A DNA stretch of 64,000 bases from Hymenobacter nivis. GTDB lineage: Bacteria; Bacteroidota; Bacteroidia; Cytophagales; Hymenobacteraceae. Positions 59,829 through 64,000 of the stretch are shown here, one piece after another. Made by a program: the position numbers and the translations under genes. The DNA lies in the NCBI RefSeq assembly GCF_003149515.1, contig NZ_CP029145.1, forward strand, positions 2,356,001 through 2,420,000, in the 5' to 3' direction. Under the pieces are notes generated by a model. That model was not told the origin of the DNA and made no database searches. It saw only the letters and a program-made list of their open reading frames with translations. The first letter of the stretch is position 1. Each line of letters begins with the position of its first letter.

Positions 59829-60578
59829 TTATTTAGCGGAGCCATTCTGGCCTTTGGTGTTACCCTGACCGGGCGTCTCGGAACCAGTACTTAAATCGGC
59901 TTTACTCGCAGGGGTTGTACTTGCCGCTGCGGTAGTAACAGTTGTATCACTGGCCGAAGACTTGGGGCCCTTAGCGATCATCTCAGTGAGTCCGTCGGGG
60001 CCCTTGCCTAACTCCAGTGCCCTGACGTACATGGCTATTTTCCAGCGTTCCTCTGGGATGACCTGCGAGCCATGAGGCATCATGCGGTTGCGACCCCATT
60101 GAATGACGTGGTATATGTGACCATCGTTCATTTTGGAATAGTAGCCAGCAGCAGCATAGTTTGGAACGCCCTTGAACTTAAGTCCAACCGGGCCCTGACC
60201 ATTGCCTTGTTCGCCATGGCAATGCTGGCAGTAACGTGAATACAGTAGCTTGCCTTCTTCCAGATTCGCTTTAGTGTAAGCGAAAGGATTGCGAAGCGTA
60301 CGCTCAGCAATGCCAACGCTATCCTTAGGGATGTGGTCGTAGTAGCTCAATTTGCCGCGAGCTACGGTGCCAGTGGCAGGAGTCCGCTCATTAATGCCGA
60401 AAGCATTAATGGTGTTATAACCCGTCTGGCGCAATGGCTCATACGGAATGGACTCGTACATTTCTGGAGCGTATTCTACGCCAGCATTATCGGCTTGCGG
60501 CGTGCAAGACGACGCTAGGCCTCCCAACGATAGTAACAGCACCGAAGCGCGTAGACTCAAAATCAGCGGATGCGTCAT
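59829..60578 (-). CDS. actE: Alternative complex III cytochrome c subunit ActE
   Basis: 249 aa. N-terminal lipoprotein-type signal with Cys in LGGLASSCTPQ. A single haem-binding motif CQHCH lies in YSRYCQHCHGEQGNGQGP, with a likely Met ligand in RMMPHGSQVIPEERW. The C-terminus is a Ser/Thr/Ala-rich tail. It carries electrons from alternative complex III to the oxidase. Its start overlaps the actD stop by one base (TAATG), so it is translationally coupled. Confidence 0.95.
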   Translation of the reverse strand: MTHPLILSLRASVLLLSLGGLASSCTPQADNAGVEYAPEMYESIPYEPLRQTGYNTINAFGINERTPATGTVARGKLSYYDHIPKDSVGIAERTLRNPFAYTKANLEEGKLLYSRYCQHCHGEQGNGQGPVGLKFKGVPNYAAAGYYSKMNDGHIYHVIQWGRNRMMPHGSQVIPEERWKIAMYVRALELGKGPDGLTEMIAKGPKSSASDTTVTTAAASTTPASKADLSTGSETPGQGNTKGQNGSAK

Positions 60579-61105
60579 TATTTCTTGGTCATTTCTTTCT
60601 GGTTGACTTCCGATGCGCCGTTTTCACGCAACAACTGAGTCAGCTTTGGCAGTGATGAATTGTTCTCGTCTAATTCAATGGCCATTACGAATTTATCATC
60701 AGTCGAGCGCACGTCCATCACCGGAGTTTTGAAGCGTGGGTACAGCCCAGTGATGGTATAAAAGGTTATCACCATCCCGTGGCAGGTGAAGAATACCGTC
60801 AACTCAAAAGCGACGGGTATGAATGCGGGCAATGCAATTTGCGGCTTGCCACCAATAATCATGGGCCAATCGAAACCCAGCGTATAGATTTGGAGCCAGA
60901 GTGAAAAAGCCAACCCGCACATGCCGTAGAAGAAAGCAGCAATGGGTAAACGTGAGCGCTCAATTCCCAATGCGTCGTCAATACCATGCACTGGATATGG
61001 GGAAAACACATCGTAAATCTTGACCCCTGCGCCACGCACATTGTCAATAGCGTGCAGGAGCACGTCCTCGTCTTCAAAGACGCCCAGAGCGAAACGCTTA
61101 GTCAT
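60578..61105 (-). CDS. actD: Alternative complex III subunit ActD (DUF3341)
   Basis: 175 aa. The N-terminal soluble part starts with FALGVFEDEDVLLHAIDNVR and VKIYDVFSPYPVHGIDDALG, both typical of DUF3341/ActD. Two membrane helices follow (AAFFYGMCGLAFSLWLQIY and FIPVAFELTVFFTCHGMVIT). It overlaps the end of actC by 8 bp. It is a structural membrane subunit. Confidence 0.95.
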   Translation of the reverse strand: MTKRFALGVFEDEDVLLHAIDNVRGAGVKIYDVFSPYPVHGIDDALGIERSRLPIAAFFYGMCGLAFSLWLQIYTLGFDWPMIIGGKPQIALPAFIPVAFELTVFFTCHGMVITFYTITGLYPRFKTPVMDVRSTDDKFVMAIELDENNSSLPKLTQLLRENGASEVNQKEMTKK

Positions 61106-62558
61106 GCTTGTCGTAGGTTACGGGGGCCGAAGCGGGCACGCCGGGAGTTACGGAATAGGTAGTGGCCGGCACACTGTGGCCATGGTTACCTGTGTAAGTA
61201 GGGCCGTTATCAACGGTATACTTAAGGATACTCTTGATCTCGACCATGTTAATGACGGGAAAAAACTTAGCAAATAGAAGGAACAGCGTGAAGAACAGAC
61301 CCAACGTACCTACAAACACTCCGATATCAATTATCGAAGGCGAGAACATTGCCCAGCTCGAAGGCAAGTAGTCGCGGTGGAGCGAAGTAACAATGATTAC
61401 GAAACGCTCAAACCACATCCCGATGTTCACAATGATGGATAAAATGAACGTTAGGACAATACTGTAGCGCACCCGGCGGAACCACACCAGTTGCGGTGTA
61501 ATTACGTTGCAGGTCATCATAGCAGCATAAGCCCACCAGTAGGGGCCCGTAGCCCGGTTGATAAATGCATATTGCTCGAATTCTACTTGAGAGTACCAAG
61601 CAATAAAAAATTCTGTGATATAGGCAACCCCTACAATGGACCCAGTCACCATCATGATTTTATTCATCAGGGCAATGTGTTCGAGGGTGATATAGTCTTC
61701 AAGTTTGAATACGACGCGAGTGATAAGCATCAGCGTCAATACCATAGCAAAACCCGAGAAGATAGCGCCAGCAACGAAATAGGGAGGGAAAATAGTGGTG
61801 TGCCAACCAGGTACAACCGACGTGGCAAAGTCCATCGATACAATAGTGTGTACCGAAAGCACCAACGGAGTGGATACACCGGCCAAAATCAACGATACTG
61901 TTTCGTAACGTGACCAGGCTTTAGCAGAACCAGTCCAACCGAAGCTCAGCATAGAATAGCTGAACTTGGCGATGGGCCCTTTAGCACGGTCACGAATGGT
62001 AGCAAAGTCAGGCACCAAACCCGTATACCAGAATACCAACGATACCGTGAAATAAGTAGAGATAGCAAACACATCCCAAAGCAAAGGGGAGTTGAAGTTC
62101 ACCCACAGGGAACCTAGCGTGTTTTGCAACGGAAACACGTAGAAGGCCAACCAAGGACGGCCCATGTGCAATACCGGGAACATGGCAGCGCAGATAACGG
62201 CGAAAATCGTCATGGCTTCTGCTGCACGGTTGATTGACGACCGCCATTTTTGGCGGAACAACAAGAGCACCGCCGAGATTAGTGTACCGGCGTGGCCAAT
62301 ACCAACCCACCACACAAAGTTGGTGATGTCCCAGGCCCAACCAACGGTCTTGTTTAGGCCCCATTCTCCGATGCCATACCACAACGTGCGGTATACAGAG
62401 TAGAAGAAAACCCCCAAGAAAAATAAGGCTACGCTCATAGCGCCAATCCAACGGATATTGGGTTTAGCTTCTACTTGGTAGCAAATATCCTGGGTTACGT
62501 CGTGTAACGTTTTGCCCCCGGTAATGAGCGGCTCACGAATGGCTGATACGTGTTGCAT
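61098..62558 (-). CDS. actC: Alternative complex III subunit ActC (NrfD/PsrC-like)
   Basis: 486-aa polytopic protein with about ten helices. GWAWDITNFVWWVGIGHAGT is the NrfD-family block near the quinone site, followed by ISAVLLLFRQKWRSSINRAA and the central VLSVHTIVSMDFATSVVPGW. The C-terminus is a Pro/His-rich cytoplasmic or periplasmic tail. It is the main membrane partner of ActB. It overlaps the actD start and follows actB by 49 bp. Confidence 0.96.
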   Translation of the reverse strand: MQHVSAIREPLITGGKTLHDVTQDICYQVEAKPNIRWIGAMSVALFFLGVFFYSVYRTLWYGIGEWGLNKTVGWAWDITNFVWWVGIGHAGTLISAVLLLFRQKWRSSINRAAEAMTIFAVICAAMFPVLHMGRPWLAFYVFPLQNTLGSLWVNFNSPLLWDVFAISTYFTVSLVFWYTGLVPDFATIRDRAKGPIAKFSYSMLSFGWTGSAKAWSRYETVSLILAGVSTPLVLSVHTIVSMDFATSVVPGWHTTIFPPYFVAGAIFSGFAMVLTLMLITRVVFKLEDYITLEHIALMNKIMMVTGSIVGVAYITEFFIAWYSQVEFEQYAFINRATGPYWWAYAAMMTCNVITPQLVWFRRVRYSIVLTFILSIIVNIGMWFERFVIIVTSLHRDYLPSSWAMFSPSIIDIGVFVGTLGLFFTLFLLFAKFFPVINMVEIKSILKYTVDNGPTYTGNHGHSVPATTYSVTPGVPASAPVTYDKHD

Positions 62559-62607
62559 AATGAGTATTGGGGGCTTGGGTGCGTAGAAACTAAGTACTCC
62601 GATGCAA

Positions 62608-64000
62608 TTAAGCTTCTTCCTCAGGCCCGAACATTTCGGATGGTGAGTTACGAATCTTCGTTAAGTATGTCACGTTTGGCTGCACATTGATAGAATCAAG
62701 CGAGTGGAAAGCTCGCTCACCATCTTCGCGGCGCAACAACTGGCTAATGCGGCTGGTAGTATCACGCATATCACCGAACACAATAGCATCAGTGGGGCAT
62801 GACTGTGCGCAGGCAGATACGATTTCCCCATCTTGGGGGCGGCGCTTTTGCTTTTTGGCTTCCAGCTTCCCTAACTGAATGCGCTGGATGCAAAAAGAGC
62901 ATTTTTCCATCACACCCCGGGCCCGTACTGTTACGTCGGGGTTGAGAACCATACGGCCCAAGTCGGTGAACATGTGGCCGTTAACGGTTTCGAATTTCTC
63001 GTTAGAATAGTAAGAAAACCAGTTGAAGCGACGCACTTTGTACGGACAGTTATTTCCGCAGTAGCGAGTACCTATGCAACGATTGTAGGTCATTTGGTTT
63101 AGACCTTCCGAGCTGTGCGTGGTGGCCAATACTGGGCATACCGTTTCGCAAGGCGCGTGGTTGCATTGCTGACACATCATCGGCTGGAAAATCACCTGCG
63201 GGTTATCCGAAGGGTCTTCCATTGCGCTGTACGTCGACAGTTTGCCTTTTGTATCGAACTCGCTTTCGTGGTGGTCTGACGAGTAGTAACGGTCGATGCG
63301 CATCCAGTGCATCTCACGGCGGTTGATAACCTGCTGCTTGCCTACGACAGCAATGTTATTCTCCGTTTGGCACCCCAATACGCACGAGCCACACCCAATG
63401 CACGAATTGAGGTCGATGGCCATACCCCAGTGGTGGTTATTATACTGGTAATCTTGCCACAACGACACCTTGTTAGGCTTTTCAAGACCATCAGGGGTAA
63501 CAACTTTTTCGTACTCAGTTACCTCTTTGGGGTTCTCCTTGTACTTAGCTAACGTGTTCTCCTGTACCACCGAACGGCGGTCCATGATGGTATGGTGGGT
63601 TTGAGTCTGAGCGATAGGCGATTTAGCCGCCGTCTTCTCCAACGTCACAGCCGTGGCATACAGGATGCCATTGGGCGTAGCTACCAAAAAGGGCGCTGCA
63701 TTAGCACCTACCCCATCACCAGCCTTGCCGCTTAAGACGCGACCGTAACCTAGCGCAATACTAACGGTATCTACTGCTTGGCCAGGTTGAACCAGCACTG
63801 GCAGTTCGATAGAGGCTACGTTAGGAGCAGTAATCTTAATAACGTCGCCTTGCTCCCATTTGTTAGCTACTGCCATAGCGCGCGGCACAGCTAGGTAGTT
63901 GCCCCAAGTAGCTTTAGAGACCGGATCAGGCAGTTCTTGGAGGAAAGGGTTATTTGCACCTGAACCACTGGTAGGCAAGCCAACTTTTTCGTAGAGCGCA
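62608..64000 (-). CDS. actB: Alternative complex III subunit ActB, C-terminal part (cut by window edge)
   Basis: The frame remains open to the right edge, so only the C-terminal ~463 residues are seen; the molybdopterin-like domain and Tat leader would lie outside. The visible part is the iron-sulphur domain. Cys clusters appear in NSCIGCGSCVLGCQTENNIA, MCQQCNHAPCETVCPV, YNRCIGTRYCGNNCPY and KCSFCIQRIQLGK with ACAQSCPTDAIVFGD. These bind several [Fe-S] clusters that pass electrons from quinol to ActE. The in-frame ATG near 63978 is internal and not the true start. Confidence 0.95.
   Translation of the reverse strand, partial: ALYEKVGLPTSGSGANNPFLQELPDPVSKATWGNYLAVPRAMAVANKWEQGDVIKITAPNVASIELPVLVQPGQAVDTVSIALGYGRVLSGKAGDGVGANAAPFLVATPNGILYATAVTLEKTAAKSPIAQTQTHHTIMDRRSVVQENTLAKYKENPKEVTEYEKVVTPDGLEKPNKVSLWQDYQYNNHHWGMAIDLNSCIGCGSCVLGCQTENNIAVVGKQQVINRREMHWMRIDRYYSSDHHESEFDTKGKLSTYSAMEDPSDNPQVIFQPMMCQQCNHAPCETVCPVLATTHSSEGLNQMTYNRCIGTRYCGNNCPYKVRRFNWFSYYSNEKFETVNGHMFTDLGRMVLNPDVTVRARGVMEKCSFCIQRIQLGKLEAKKQKRRPQDGEIVSACAQSCPTDAIVFGDMRDTTSRISQLLRREDGERAFHSLDSINVQPNVTYLTKIRNSPSEMFGPEEEA

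Overview
The window reads as chromosomal DNA of a GC-rich Bacteroidota of the Cytophagales type, most like Hymenobacter. Supporting signs are a SusC/SusD pair, several CarboxypepD_reg-like outer-membrane proteins, DUF5686, DUF4129/DUF4350/DUF58 with MoxR, an alternative complex III linked to a caa3-type oxidase, weak or absent Shine-Dalgarno sites, and a few TAnnTTTG promoter-like boxes. The genus is inferred from gene content and style; no rRNA or tRNA gene was found that could confirm it.

Layout. 1-6.6 kb: riboflavin kinase/FAD synthetase, a secreted CarboxypepD_reg-like protein, the two subunits of a 3-oxoacid CoA-transferase separated by a secreted serine hydrolase, and a decayed pseudogene. 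6.7-14.1 kb: a plus-strand cluster of myo-inositol-phosphate synthase, PgpA-like phosphatase, GtrA-like membrane protein, DUF5686 outer-membrane protein, CDP-alcohol phosphatidyltransferase fused to a DUF4833-like domain, and a PAP2/Aur1-like enzyme. Together these can form a phosphatidylinositol and inositol-phosphoceramide pathway. 14.2-23.7 kb: GNAT-nitrilase fusion, GntP permease, short-chain dehydrogenase and a SusC/SusD pair. 23.7-33.2 kb: an RDD, SpoIIM, membrane protein, DUF4129, DUF4350, MoxR and DUF58 cluster, interrupted by an intact IS630-family element just in front of the DUF58 gene. 33.2-38.2 kb: GH20 hexosaminidase, cupin and sodium:solute symporter. 38.4-45.8 kb: a giant outer-membrane protein, a divergent single-chain restriction-modification-like protein, a repeat-rich spacer and a small hypothetical gene. 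45.9-49.7 kb: a very large NtrY-like histidine kinase. 49.8-64 kb: a minus-strand respiratory cluster (actBCDEF, ctaC, ctaD, ctaA, ctaB, two subunit III genes, subunit IV, SCO-like protein, DUF420 and a small CxxC membrane protein). actB runs off the right edge.

How the genes work together. The respiratory genes encode a quinol-oxidising alternative complex III passing electrons to a cytochrome c oxidase, with haem A synthesis and assembly factors. The inositol cluster goes from glucose-6-phosphate through inositol-phosphate to inositol lipids, with membrane and outer-membrane proteins that could move the products. The MoxR/DUF58 cluster is a membrane-associated chaperone-type module of unknown client.

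Dispersed between genes are at least eight copies of a nested palindromic repeat (about 45-170 bp), plus several other large inverted repeats. The most interesting items are the inositol-lipid cluster with its fused enzyme, the nested palindrome family, a SCO-like protein without its copper-binding cysteines, the split CoA-transferase operon, and the solitary restriction-modification-like gene with a 42-bp tandem repeat behind it.
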